Assembly: GCA_039519185.1 (NCBI GenBank)
Contig: CM076847.1
Coordinates: 83,675,100-83,739,099, forward strand
Length of the DNA stretch: 64,000 nt
From: Astragalus membranaceus
Taxonomy: Eukaryota > Streptophyta > Magnoliopsida > Fabales > Fabaceae
Direction: 5' to 3'
Below, piece after piece: positions 54,651-64,000 of the stretch. The notes under the pieces are model-generated. The model was not told the origin of the DNA. It made no database searches and was given only the letters and a program-made list of their open reading frames with translations. The position numbers and the translations under genes were made by a program. Numbering within the stretch: position 1 is the stretch's first letter; the number at the start of each line of letters is the position of its first letter.

Positions 54651-54905
54651 GTATTGAATAATTCTATATCGTGGCACCACCAGAAGCATTTTGTGACCTT
54701 TTTTGGGTCTTGTCCACATGTCATGTTGGTCCGATATTAAACCGGTGTGATCAAAAATTATAGTGTGTTTACCTTTTAAAAAAATAAGTGTGTTTGGACT
54801 TTTTTTAAATATACAATGGATATTGTCAAAAAAAAATAATATACAATGGATCTATTTTATTTGCACACACCCACAATGTCTACATCTAAAATATACTCTC
54901 ATTAT

Positions 54906-55774
54906 CTATGAAGTCCGGATACGGAATACGACACTATACAGATACAGGGATACGCGAAATTTTTTAAAATCAAGATACGACGACACGGTTGGGATACTTT
55001 AATAAAAAATTAAATTAAAATTTAAATATATAAAAACATAACACAAAAAATAAAATAGAATAGAAACAAAAAAAAAACAAAGATGAAAAACAGAAATATT
55101 GCATTTTATAAATTTGAAAAAAAACTGTCCAAACAGATAAAAAAATCACACAGAAAATATATGGATGAAAGGAAGAGGACAACCGACACACCTATTATGT
55201 ATGAGTGACTAGTCATAAAAAAGTAAGGGTGGACAAGTAACTGAAACCATCCGAAATCGTATAATCTGAATAGTCAGTGGTTGAAATAGATGATTTTTTA
55301 TAGACTGAGATATTCATATTAGTACGTAGTTGCTCAATAAAACATAAGCATATCATTGGTCAATACATGATCATCACATTATAGAAATAAATATTTGTGA
55401 TCATATCAAAGTAGAGATAGTTACATATATTTATCCCACTCATATCACAATGTATTATTTATTCTATTATTGTGTTACGAAAAAACAAATAATTTTGTCT
55501 TTTAGTTATTGAGGTATTAAAGTGTATCATATATGAGTGATAATCATGTGCTTAGTTGGTAAGAGGTATCGAAAATGTATTTGAGAAGTATCCTTAGTTG
55601 GTAAGAAGTATCAAAGATGTATCTGAAAAGTATCGAGTCAAATATTTTTTAAAAAAATTAAAAAATTATTGGATACTCTTTGGGTATGTATCGGGAAGTA
55701 TCGAGTGCGTGTCAGTATCAAATACGTATCCGATACGGATGAGTCTCTATTTTTGAAGTATCAGGACTTCATAG
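54906..55774. mobile_element. hAT-like non-autonomous element
   Basis: The ends are CTATGAAGTCCGGATACG and, reversed, CTATGAAGTCCTGATAC. The flanks CTCATTAT (54898-54905) and CCCATTAT (55775-55782) match at seven of eight. Subterminal GATACG/GTATCG words are frequent. A 53-bp phrase (TAGTTGGTAAGAGGTATCGA) is repeated at 55554 and 55599. No coding sequence. Confidence 0.8.
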
Positions 55775-55919
55775 CCCATTATAGATAGATGTTCTAAAAA
55801 TTGATTTCTTTTCTTATTTTAAATTTATTTATTAAATTCAATTAATTATATTTTTATAATTAATTTTAAAATATATCACGACATCCCTTACTAATTATTA
55901 CCAATGTTTATGTGCAGAA

Positions 55920-56186
55920 TTGCAGATACCTAAATTATTAAATAAACTTAAAACCGCCGGGATTTCTTATAATAAGATCTTGATAGAGAATAACCGGCAA
56001 TTGAGCATCGAGGAAATCATAGGGAGAGATAATAAGTGCCGTCTCGATGGGAAGAACACTTTCTATGTATGGTTTGTTGATCATGAGAAGAGAGAATTGC
56101 AAGATTTTGAAAAGGAAAAAGGCCACTTCTTTATTGTAATTATTGAGAAGGGGGGATACAACCAGATCTTGAAAAGCTTATTTTAA
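55920..56186 (+). CDS. Orphan ORF, 88 codons, unidentified
   Basis: Frame MQIPKLLNKLKTAGISYNKI to IEKGGYNQILKSLF, mixed charged and hydrophobic, with balanced composition unlike the AT-rich surroundings. A splice-acceptor-like TTTATGTGCAG lies just upstream, so it may be a final exon of a lost or captured gene. I recognise no domain. Confidence 0.25.
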   Translation: MQIPKLLNKLKTAGISYNKILIENNRQLSIEEIIGRDNKCRLDGKNTFYVWFVDHEKRELQDFEKEKGHFFIVIIEKGGYNQILKSLF

Positions 56187-56189
56187 TCA

Positions 56190-56641
56190 ATCCACCTACT
56201 ATGTAGCAAAGCGAAAATGGACATTATTAAATGGGAATAACTCGTGGAAATCAATATTTTATTATAAGAGGAGACACGCGGCGCATGAAATCAATTATCA
56301 CCTATCACTATCACTCTAACCGACTATCTCACAACCTTTTATTTACGATTTGTTGGTGTATTGGTTTATTCGGAATAGAGTTTCCTTCACATAAGAGACC
56401 GAGATTTATTTAATTGTCGTTCGTATTAAGTTTTTGTGGTATTGGTTTATTTTTGGTGTGTAGAGATTTTAGTTTGTCTTTGCTTCTTTAGTGGAACAAT
56501 ATTTTGACTTGTATTAATAACTTTTAAGTTCTTATTGTATTTGTGGTTTTGAGCATCATAATCCTCTAATCAATGAATCATTGCTTATAAAAAAACATTT
56601 TATTTGTGTTTTTTAGGTCAAGGCAATACGGCCTTTGAGCT
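56190..56641. other. Intergenic sequence
   Basis: No gene recognised. It could be the 3' UTR of the orphan ORF. T-rich and without repeats. Confidence 0.5.
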
Positions 56642-56649
56642 CTTATAAA

Positions 56650-57493
56650 GGCCCATGCTTTTCCCACTTCCCTCTCTACTCACCTCACACCCCCTAACCC
56701 TGCGAAATGACCAAAAGACCATTAATGAAACACGCATTTTCCACCGATTCGGTTACGGGCAACCAAAATAATTCGGTTTTGGGCAACCGAAAGTGTATTT
56801 TTTGGCACACACCCATTTATTCAATTTTTAGAGGGTTCGGGGCACCCCCACCGAACACCCCCCCTTAACAGAAAGAGATTAGAAACCTTAACCGTTTGTG
56901 GCATCCGTGGGAAAGAGAAGCAGTTGAATATTTCAGTTTAAGTGATCTATGGAATTGCTTCCATGAGAAGAGTGGTCAATGGAGAGACACTTGTACAAAC
57001 GATTCTTACAGCAAAGAGAGTGAATGTGATAAGCTATGGAGGTGGGATGGAAGTTCATCAGAAGAGAAAATATTTGAACAAGATTGTCTCATGGATAGTC
57101 AATCAGTTAGAAGATTGGTTAAATACATTTATTATTGATGGTCAATCAGTTAGAAGATTGGTTAAATACATTCATTATTGATGGTCAATCAGTTAGAAGA
57201 TTGGTTAAATACATTCATTTTGAGATTCAGGTGTGTTCGGTTGATGTCAACCGAACAGTATCAAGTGTGTTCGGTTGATGTGAACTGAACAGTTTCGGAT
57301 CCCCTTCCCTGAACGAACAAAGCTGAACAACACCCCGTTGTTATTTTTTATAACGTTCGGCCTTAGCCGAATATATTCGGTTGGCCTCAACCGAATCACA
57401 CGTAAACACGTCCTCTACTTAAGGGTATTTTTGGAATATCTGGAGTTAAGGGGTGTGAGGTGAGTAGGAGGGGATGTGGGAAAAGTGATTGCC
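56650..57493. mobile_element. TIR element A with a captured exon-like piece
   Basis: CTTATAAA is at 56642-56649 and 57494-57501 (8-bp duplication). Inverted ends share CTTTTCCCAC, CCTC, CTACTCACCTCACACCCC. The subterminal word is ATTCGGTT/AACCGAAT. At 56896-57010 the plus strand reads REAVEYFSLSDLWNCFHE in one frame, reminiscent of the start of plant DUF789 proteins. A 43-bp unit with GTCAATCAGTTAGAAGATTG follows three times (57098, 57141, 57184). Confidence 0.7.
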
Positions 57494-57949
57494 CTTATAA
57501 AAGCCAGTATAAAAGGCAAGTGATTGCCCTACTCACCCCACACCCCCAAATCCCCTAAATTCCCAAAATACCCTTAAATCAAAATCACCCTTTCTCCCTC
57601 CCTAAACCCTCACACCCCCTCTCACACTCACACAAACACACCCAACCGAACCCTAAACCTCTCCCTCACCCTCTTCGAATCTCCCTCTCCCAAACCCACT
57701 CAATCTTCGATTTCAACCTCCAATCTCGTATTCCACACATAAGGTGCACGATTCCTAACCCTCTTCTACTTCCATTTTGAGTTTTTTGCTGTTTTTTTTC
57801 GTTTTTAAGAATCTGGTATTCGCGAAATATTCGGTTGAGCTCAACCGAATGAGCCTGATACTAGACAGGTACATGTCTTTTACATATTTTTCTATTAACT
57901 TTATTAGTTTTAAAATATGTACTTAATTAATTTTTTATCTCACAGGCCA

Positions 57950-58120
57950 TGCCAGATGTGGTTCGGATGGTGGATGACATGGAGCGTGCGTTGGATGGTA
58001 CCGTTCCACGAGACACCCAGCCATGGCGAGTACTCGAGGGTTTGAAGGCCTTCGTGAGGCCATTCCGTAGGCTTAGGAAGTATGGTTGTGTGTATAGTAG
58101 GAGCCGGAACACACAGTAGG
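57950..58120 (+). CDS. Short ORF in element B, 56 aa, unidentified
   Basis: ATG follows CTCACAG, a possible acceptor. MPDVVRMVDDMERALDGTVP then EGLKAFVRPFRRLRKYGCVY is basic at its end and shows no frame break. The GC content is higher than in the flanking DNA, suggesting a captured exon. No family recognised. Confidence 0.3.
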
Positions 58121-58414
58121 ACTTTTTTTGTATGGATATTATGGTTGTGTATATAGTAATTTATATTTCGGTTTACAGTTTAAATATACAATTTATAATT
58201 CGGATCTGGCTCTGTTGTTACCCAGTTGTAGTTTTTTACTGTTATTTTGTTTATCAATAATTGTAATTGAACGTCACTGATTTAGTAATGAATAAATATT
58301 GGGTTGATTATTTTTTGGTTTACAGTACCGTTTAAATTAAACAACAATTTTATTATTAAAAAGCGTCACCTTACATAAAACTTGAAATACATGAAAACGA
58401 TAAAATGACAGAAA

Positions 58415-58755
58415 CTACTGAGCTGGTGGAGTTAAACGACTAAGGATCTCAGCGACGGTCGGTGTGGTTTCCACGTACAAATGCAGATAACCCTTCCATT
58501 TAAACAGGACATAAATGGACATCATTGCTCGGACGTCATCGTCGTTCTTGACATTCATTGTAGACCAGTGCACACGTCCATCAGACCAATCGGGTTTCCG
58601 ATAAACTATACGAGTTATCTCTCGCTCGTCACCCTCCACTTGCACCTTACACAGTAGTTTATCTTTTAGGGCAGCGAATGTTATGTTGTGTTTAAGCTTA
58701 CACTGCATTGTGTCTCGCCCCTCGAAACAGACACCATCAACTTTGTTGGTGATGA
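58415..58755 (-). pseudogene. N-terminal domain like those preceding MULE transposases
   Basis: The frame can be read from about 58755 (KVDGVCFEGRDTMQCKLKHN) through the ATG at 58706-58708 to a stop at 58415. TFAALKDKLLCKVQ, ITRIVYRKPDW and MNVKNDDDVRAMMSIYV match the ubiquitin-like (PB1-type) N-terminal domain common in plant MULE-related proteins. No transposase domain follows. About 113 aa could be made. Confidence 0.5.
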
Positions 58756-59329
58756 TGCCCTGATGATGAATGATAGTGAGGGAAGAATCCTCTGAGTATT
58801 GTGTTAGGGGCCTTTTTTTGTGTTTATACGATTTGGTGGAGAAGAAGAAACAGATAAGGGGTTAGGGTTTTTGTGAAGTAGAAGGTAAAGCTGAAGCCCA
58901 ATTTATAATAGGCGTGGGGAAACATGAGCCGTTGATCAAAATTTTAGATCACAAATCTGAGCCGTTTATTTTCTATCCGTTGGGTCACAATTTCCAAAGG
59001 AAATGCCATCCACTCCTTTTCCTGACACGTTTGACTGGTTGTGAGCCGTTGGTTAAAAGTGTCGGTGGAATCTGAGCCGTTCAAATTTTTTTTTAAAAAA
59101 AATCCGTATTCGGTTGGGGTCAGCCGAATCCTCTAAAACAGGAAAAAAGAAGTGTGTGCCAAAAAATACACCTTCGATTGTCCATAACCGAATTATTTTG
59201 ATTTCCAGTAACCGAATCGGTGAAAAATACGCGTTTCATTTATGGCCTTTTGATCATTTAGCAAAGTTAGGGGAGGGGGTATGAGGTGAGTAGGGAGGGA
59301 TGTGGGAAAAGGATGAGCCATTTTTCTTT

Positions 59330-59870
59330 CATACGAAATTAATTTTTTTTGATAAGCCATACGAACTTAATTGTTTTCCAAAAAGAAAATCCAGCGTCTC
59401 ATAAGAATTAGGAAGTATGACTAATGCAGGTAGGTGTACGGATAATATAAATACAAAGATAAGGAAAAGAAACTCCAAGAGAGAAAATAAAAAATTGTAA
59501 GATGTGATGTGATAAGAAAAAAAACATCAAAAATTAATAAAAATTCAACGATGTAATTATTGTGATGCACTGCAGCAGCTACTTTGAATCTAACTGAAAT
59601 TCAACGATCTAATTCAAATCAGTTTTCGTCGACAATAGACTAAATTTAATACTAACAGGAAGGATATCCGTTGATACACATGTGTGTTGTCGTGTTCTTT
59701 TATGAATAAACTTAGACAGTATTTAAATAGTTTCAAATTTTTTTTTTAAAGTAAATAGTCTGAACATTACCCCGTAAAAATAAAGACAAATTTAAAGTAG
59801 ATAAAAAGGAAGTCTCAAATAAAAAAAAAGAAAACTATTAAAATCTAAAAATATAAAGTATCATTTAAAA
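59330..59870. other. AT-rich sequence, no gene
   Basis: Nothing recognised except A-rich runs. Confidence 0.6.
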
Positions 59871-59879
59871 ACAATTTGT

Positions 59880-59954
59880 ACATTTATCCAGTTTTTTTTA
59901 TATATCAGTGTTGTTATCTCGTATTTTTTTTATATATCATTGCAGATATCTCGT

Positions 59955-60002
<48 letters not shown>

Positions 60003-61805
60003 TTGAAGTTATCCCCATATTTTTTTATATATCGGTATAATTACCCCGTGTTTTTTTATGTATCAGTGCAGTTATCTCATATTTTCAAATGATTATTTTA
60101 GTTAATTAGTAGATTATAGTAGATAGTAAAAGATAGATAATAGATTATCAATAAGAAATATTTATCCCGTGTTTTTTTATATACCAGTGACAATTATTTG
60201 TCATTTTTTAGGTATTAGTGACAAATATTTGTCACGTGTGTTTTAAATATTAATCAGTTTAAATAGTCATTAATTCTTCTTGTTTTTTAGATAGTAGGCT
60301 TGTGGTAGTAGCCTTCAAATTTTGTAATTATCAATGACAAATATTAATTTCGTGTTTTTTATGTATCAATGCAGTTATCCTGTTATTTTATATATCATTG
60401 TAGTTATCCCCATATTTTTTATATATTAGTACAATTATCCCGTGTTTTTTTATGTATCAGTGCAGTTATCTCATGGTTTCAAATGATTATTTTAGTTGAT
60501 TAGTAGATTATAGTAGATAGTAAAAGATAGATAGTAGATTATCAATAAGAAATATTTATCCAGTGTTTTTTTATATACTAGTGACAATTATTTGTCATTT
60601 TTTAGGTATTAGTGACAAATATTTGTCACGTGTGTTTTAAATATTAATCAGTTTAAATAGTTATTAAGTCTTCTTGTTTTTTAGATAGTGGGTTTGTAGT
60701 AGTAGTCTTCAAAAAATTTAATTATCAATGACAAATATTAATTTCGTGTTTTTTATATATCAGTGCAGTTATCCCGTTATTTTATATATATCATTGCAGT
60801 TATCCCCGTATTTTTTATATATCAGTACAGTTATCCCGTGTGTTTTTACGTATCAGTGCAGTTATCTCATAGTTTCAAATGATTATTTTAGTTGATTGGT
60901 AAATTATAGTAGATAGTAAAAGATAGATAGTAGATTATCAATTAGAAATATGTATCCCGTGTTCTTTTATATATGAGTGACAATTATTTGTCCTTTTTTA
61001 GGTATTAGTGATAAATATTTGTCACGTGTGTTTTAAATATTAATCAGTTTAAATAGTCATTAAGTCTTCTTGTTTTTTAGATAGTAGATTTGTAGTAGTA
61101 GTCTTCAAAATTTTTAATTATCAATGACAAATATTAATCTTGTGTTTTTTAAAATATCAGTGCAGTTATCCCGTGTTTTTTTTTATATATTAGTGCAGTT
61201 ATCTCGTAGTTTCAGTTGATTCTTTTAGTTGATTAGTAGATTATAGTAGATAGTAAAAGAGAGATATTAGATTATCAATAAGAAATATTTGTTTTAAATA
61301 TTAATGAGTAGTGTAAATAGTCATTAAATCTTCTTGTTTTTTAGATAGTAGGTTTATAGTAGTCTTCAAAAAAATTAATTATCAATGACAAATATTAATC
61401 TGTGTTTTTTTATATATCAGTGCAGTTATCCCGTGTTTCTTTATATATCATTCCAGCTATCTCGTAGTTTCAATTGATTATTTTAGTTGATTAGTAGATT
61501 ATAGTAGATAGTAAAAAAGAGATAGTAGATTATCAACTAGAAATATTTGTTTTAAATATTAATGAGTAGTGTAAATAGTCATTAAATCTTCTGGTTTTTT
61601 AGATAGTAGGTTTATAGTAGTCTTCAAAAAATTTAATTATCAATGACAAATATTAATCCTGTGTTTTTTATATATTAGTGCAGTTATCCCGTGTTTTTTA
61701 TATATCATTGCAGCTATCTCGTAGTTTCAATTGATTATTTTAGTTGATTAGTAAATTGTAGTAGATAGTAAAAGATAGATAGTAGATTATCAATAAGAGG
61801 TGTTA
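59880..61805. repeat. Tandem repeat, unit about 400 bp shortening to about 255 bp, six copies
   Basis: The marker GATTATTTTAGTTGATTAGT occurs at about 60088, 60486, 60881, 61215, 61467 and 61727. The first units include GTGACAATTATTTGTCA and GTGACAAATATTTGTCACGT, both palindromic; later units have lost them. TATATATCAGTGCAGTTATC, CCGTGTTTTTT recurs two or three times per unit. A (TA)n run is at 59957-60000. Confidence 0.9.
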
Positions 61806-61809
61806 GTAG

Positions 61810-62397
61810 ATTATCAATAAGAGTGTAAACAAATTTCGGAGAGAAAAATTAAAATTTTAAGATGATAATTTTTTCCAAGAAGGTGATAGATTTTTTGTTT
61901 TTGTTTTTTAGTGTGACCCATTTACGTTTTTATAGGTAATTTTAGTAGAGTAGTGTTTGTATAAATTTAGAAATTTAGTTAAAAAAACTAAAGTGAAGTG
62001 ATAAGAGAAAGAAAAAAATTGTTTAAGGGAAAAGTAAAAGTAAAGTAAATAGAAAAAAGGAAGAAAGAGGGTGTAAGAGAAAAGTGAAAAGGAGGAAAGA
62101 GAATGTAAGAAGAAATAGAAGAAAAAGGAAGAAATAGAGTGTAAAAAGAAAAAGGAAGAAATAGAGTGTAAGAAGAAAAAGAAAGAAAGAAAGAAATGGT
62201 AATGACATTTTTTACCCTTAAATTAGATATGTGTCTTGTTAAAGAAATTTGTTTGTATAAATATATATTAGATTAGATAATACATCAATTATATGTACTT
62301 AGAAGTTTGTATATTATGGATCAAAAATTCAATTTGACCAATATATCAAAAAATATTCGTAGTCTATCTACCCTATTTCTAATCCGAATTAATGATA
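61810..62397. other. A/T-rich sequence, purine tract
   Basis: At 62000-62200 the plus strand is almost only A and G (GAAAGAAAAAAATTG, AAGGAAGAAATAGAGTGTAA twice to three times). No gene. Confidence 0.7.
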
Positions 62398-62840
62398 CTA
62401 GCCCTAATACCCGTGCGATGCACGGAGTCGGCTAAATCTAGTTTGTGTAAAATATAGTCTTTTTTAGTTTGGATCATTGCTGACTACCCATAGAGTGTCA
62501 CAACGCGTTCAATTAAAGACTAATATTTACTCGTGCTTAAGAGCAAATTTTTAACTAGCCAACACTGAGTTTGTCCACTGTGGAAATCGAACCCGAGAGC
62601 ACCAGGTCGACCGTCGCGTGCCAGGGTAGCTTATGCCACTGGGCTAGTAGTGTTGATTTGTAAAATATATTGTCTAATAACTGTGAATAAAAATTAATTT
62701 ATAACTATAAATTAAATAAGTTGATTAAAAAATTAAAATGAAACACTAACAAAGGCATTGAAATTGAACATCCATAGATAATAAGAAGAAACAGTCCAAA
62801 GAATTTTAATAACATAATCTGCATTTATCAAATATAAATG
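62398..62840 (-). mobile_element. Inverted, truncated copy of Helitron A
   Basis: The plus strand reads A|CTAGCCCTAATACCCGTGCGATGCACGG. Reversed, this is the same hairpin and CTAG end as 46730-46755. Homology runs to about 62840, through the SINE (62457-62658), and then stops, so the 5' part is missing. Confidence 0.8.
62457..62658 (-). mobile_element. SINE shared with Helitron A
   Basis: TGTAAAATATA flanks it at 62446-62456 and 62659-62669. It carries the same A-box and B-box region as 46501-46698, in reverse. Confidence 0.75.
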
Positions 62841-64000
62841 TAAAAACTTAACTGTTGCGTTAAAAACACACTTAGAGCAAGTGTATTCTCTCGCAGAAGT
62901 AGTATAAAAGATTATCGTCTCCACAGGGATTAGGTAACAAGTACCAAACTACTTAAGATTTATTATTATTTAGACGAACGAATAATTGATGCTGATGGAA
63001 ACTAAAATAGAAAGAAATAAATAAATAACAATAATAAAAAGCAAGATTTAATTCAATAGAGAGAGGTCTAGGGTCACGGTTTCACTTGCAAGCTTCGATT
63101 CTTCTATGTCTGATTCCACATGAATTCCTTTATTTTATTCAATTACCAATCCCTTTACTAAAGCTATTAACCCGTTTGGTCATTCATTATTAATATTCTT
63201 TTTCCTAAATTAACCCTTGTTTGGTCATGCAAGAATTTAAATTTAAGAAAAGCATAAAGAACAAAAATGTTGAATGATTGGAAGACTAAATTAAAGTCTG
63301 GTCATGCATTAATTATAGCCCCAATTATCCTATAGGCCCACCAACTAATTACAGTACGATCGTTGATCAACTAATTGATTATGAACATGAAAATGGTAGC
63401 TAATCCTAATTATGTGATAAAAACAATAGGACAATATTAATTGAAATAAAAACATGAATTCAAATAAGAAACTAGAACATAAAAGTCTCTAAACTTGCAA
63501 GATCTACCTAAGACCCTAGAAGAGGATTTAGGTATATATATTCCTAATAGCTTTAAAAGGGACTTTTATATCTCTTTCATATTTTCTTTCTTTCTGCAAA
63601 ATAAAGAGTAAATTAAGTTAGTGATTTATATAATTAGTATATAATTGCTCTAAAAGTGACCCAAAAATATCTCTAAAAATGCACTAAATTGGAGTTTATC
63701 ATTAACCCATAATTAGAAAGAAAAGAATACAACACAATTAGAAAGTGAAACACGTGAGTATCATGTAAGGTTGGATGAAAACTCACAATAAAATAGGAGC
63801 AGCTATACAAAGTTGAAAGAAGATGATGGAGGTTCTATTGTAAATGTGGCAAAAGTTCCCGCGGGAGTCAATGGTGCAACGCGATACTCGAATATAAAAG
63901 AAAGATAAAAATATAATAGCAATTTAAGTATATTTCTAATACATGTTGGTGCGAAATGACCAAAATAAAGAAGATAACACAAATTGAAAGTGAAACTCAT
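62841..64000. other. AT-rich unassigned sequence to the window end
   Basis: No gene recognised. TATCGTCTCCACAGGGATTA at 62914-62933 is a phrase I associate with a widespread plant repeat family, but I cannot name it. GGTCATGCA recurs at 63223 and 63301. Confidence 0.4.

Larger units (their letters stand above)
57514..59320. mobile_element. TIR element B, related to A, with transposase-like fragments
   Basis: The left end GGCAAGTGATTGCCC, CTACTCACC, CACACCCCC and the right end, reversed GGCTCATCCTTTTCCCAC, CCCTACTCACCTCA, belong to the same family as element A. The two elements are almost back to back. The exact ends and target duplication are unclear. It carries two short frames (57950-58120, + ; 58415-58755, -). 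Confidence 0.6.

Noticed and set aside
62000..62200. Coding potential of the purine tract (61-codon minus ORF)
   Set aside because: The frame is only Leu/Phe/Ser from T/C-rich complement and has no domain.

Overview
This is a nuclear genomic window from a dicot plant, most likely a legume. Genes have GT-AG introns and plant-type promoters, the DNA is AT-rich, and repeats include Tat-lineage Ty3/gypsy, CACTA, Mutator-like, hAT, Helitron and tRNA-derived SINE elements. The legume call rests on element ends I associate with legume genomes (for example GTTTAAATATGTTTTTCGTCC at 30180); no search was possible.

Only two loci look like intact host genes. One is a cytosolic HSP70 (14227-16902, + strand, one intron, 649 aa, ending EEVD) with a perfect three-unit heat-shock element and a TATA box upstream. 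The other is a 500-aa protein with a C-terminal HSP20/alpha-crystallin-like domain (33897-35399, - strand). Nearly everything else is nested mobile DNA.

Layout. 1-2.68 kb: broken endogenous caulimovirus-like sequence (- strand). 2.69-3.20 kb: probable solo LTR. 3.2-13.2 kb: degenerate Tat-lineage gypsy element (- strand gag-pro-RT-RH-aRH-INT), two tandem-repeat blocks, and an antisense intron-containing ORF with its own TATA box. 13.37-13.93 kb: hAT-type MITE. 14.1-16.9 kb: HSP70. 17.07-18.0 kb: Mutator-like element (9-bp TSD) carrying a GRF zinc-finger ORF. 18.06 kb: Helitron 3' end. 19.6 kb: SINE. 19.99-26.08 kb: CACTA element with captured exons of fimbrin and a BAG7-like gene. 26.8-27.9 kb: unidentified multi-exon fragment. 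30.2-32.4 kb: long-TIR element with microsatellite. 33.9-36.1 kb: HSP20-like gene. 36.6-37.4 kb: LINE fragment. 37.9 kb: SINE. 39.7-42.9 kb: decayed En/Spm (CACTA) transposon with a nested hAT MITE. 43.9-49.8 kb: two back-to-back Helitron candidates, the second holding a CACTA 3' end. 50.5 kb: GC-rich hAT MITE. 51.5-54.65 kb: partial Tat element plus a solo LTR sharing the same flank. 54.9-55.8 kb: hAT-like element. 56.65-59.3 kb: two related TIR elements with gene fragments. 59.9-61.8 kb: ~0.4-kb tandem repeat. 62.4-62.8 kb: inverted Helitron copy. To 64 kb: unassigned AT-rich DNA.

The most interesting signals are (1) the CACTA element carrying exon-intron pieces of two unrelated genes; (2) hairpin-forming tandem repeats in both Tat elements whose stems change in a paired way; (3) the antisense gene inside the Tat element; and (4) nested insertions whose target-site duplications give a relative order of events. 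Because open-frame coordinates can begin at non-ATG codons, starts were re-read from the sequence where stated.
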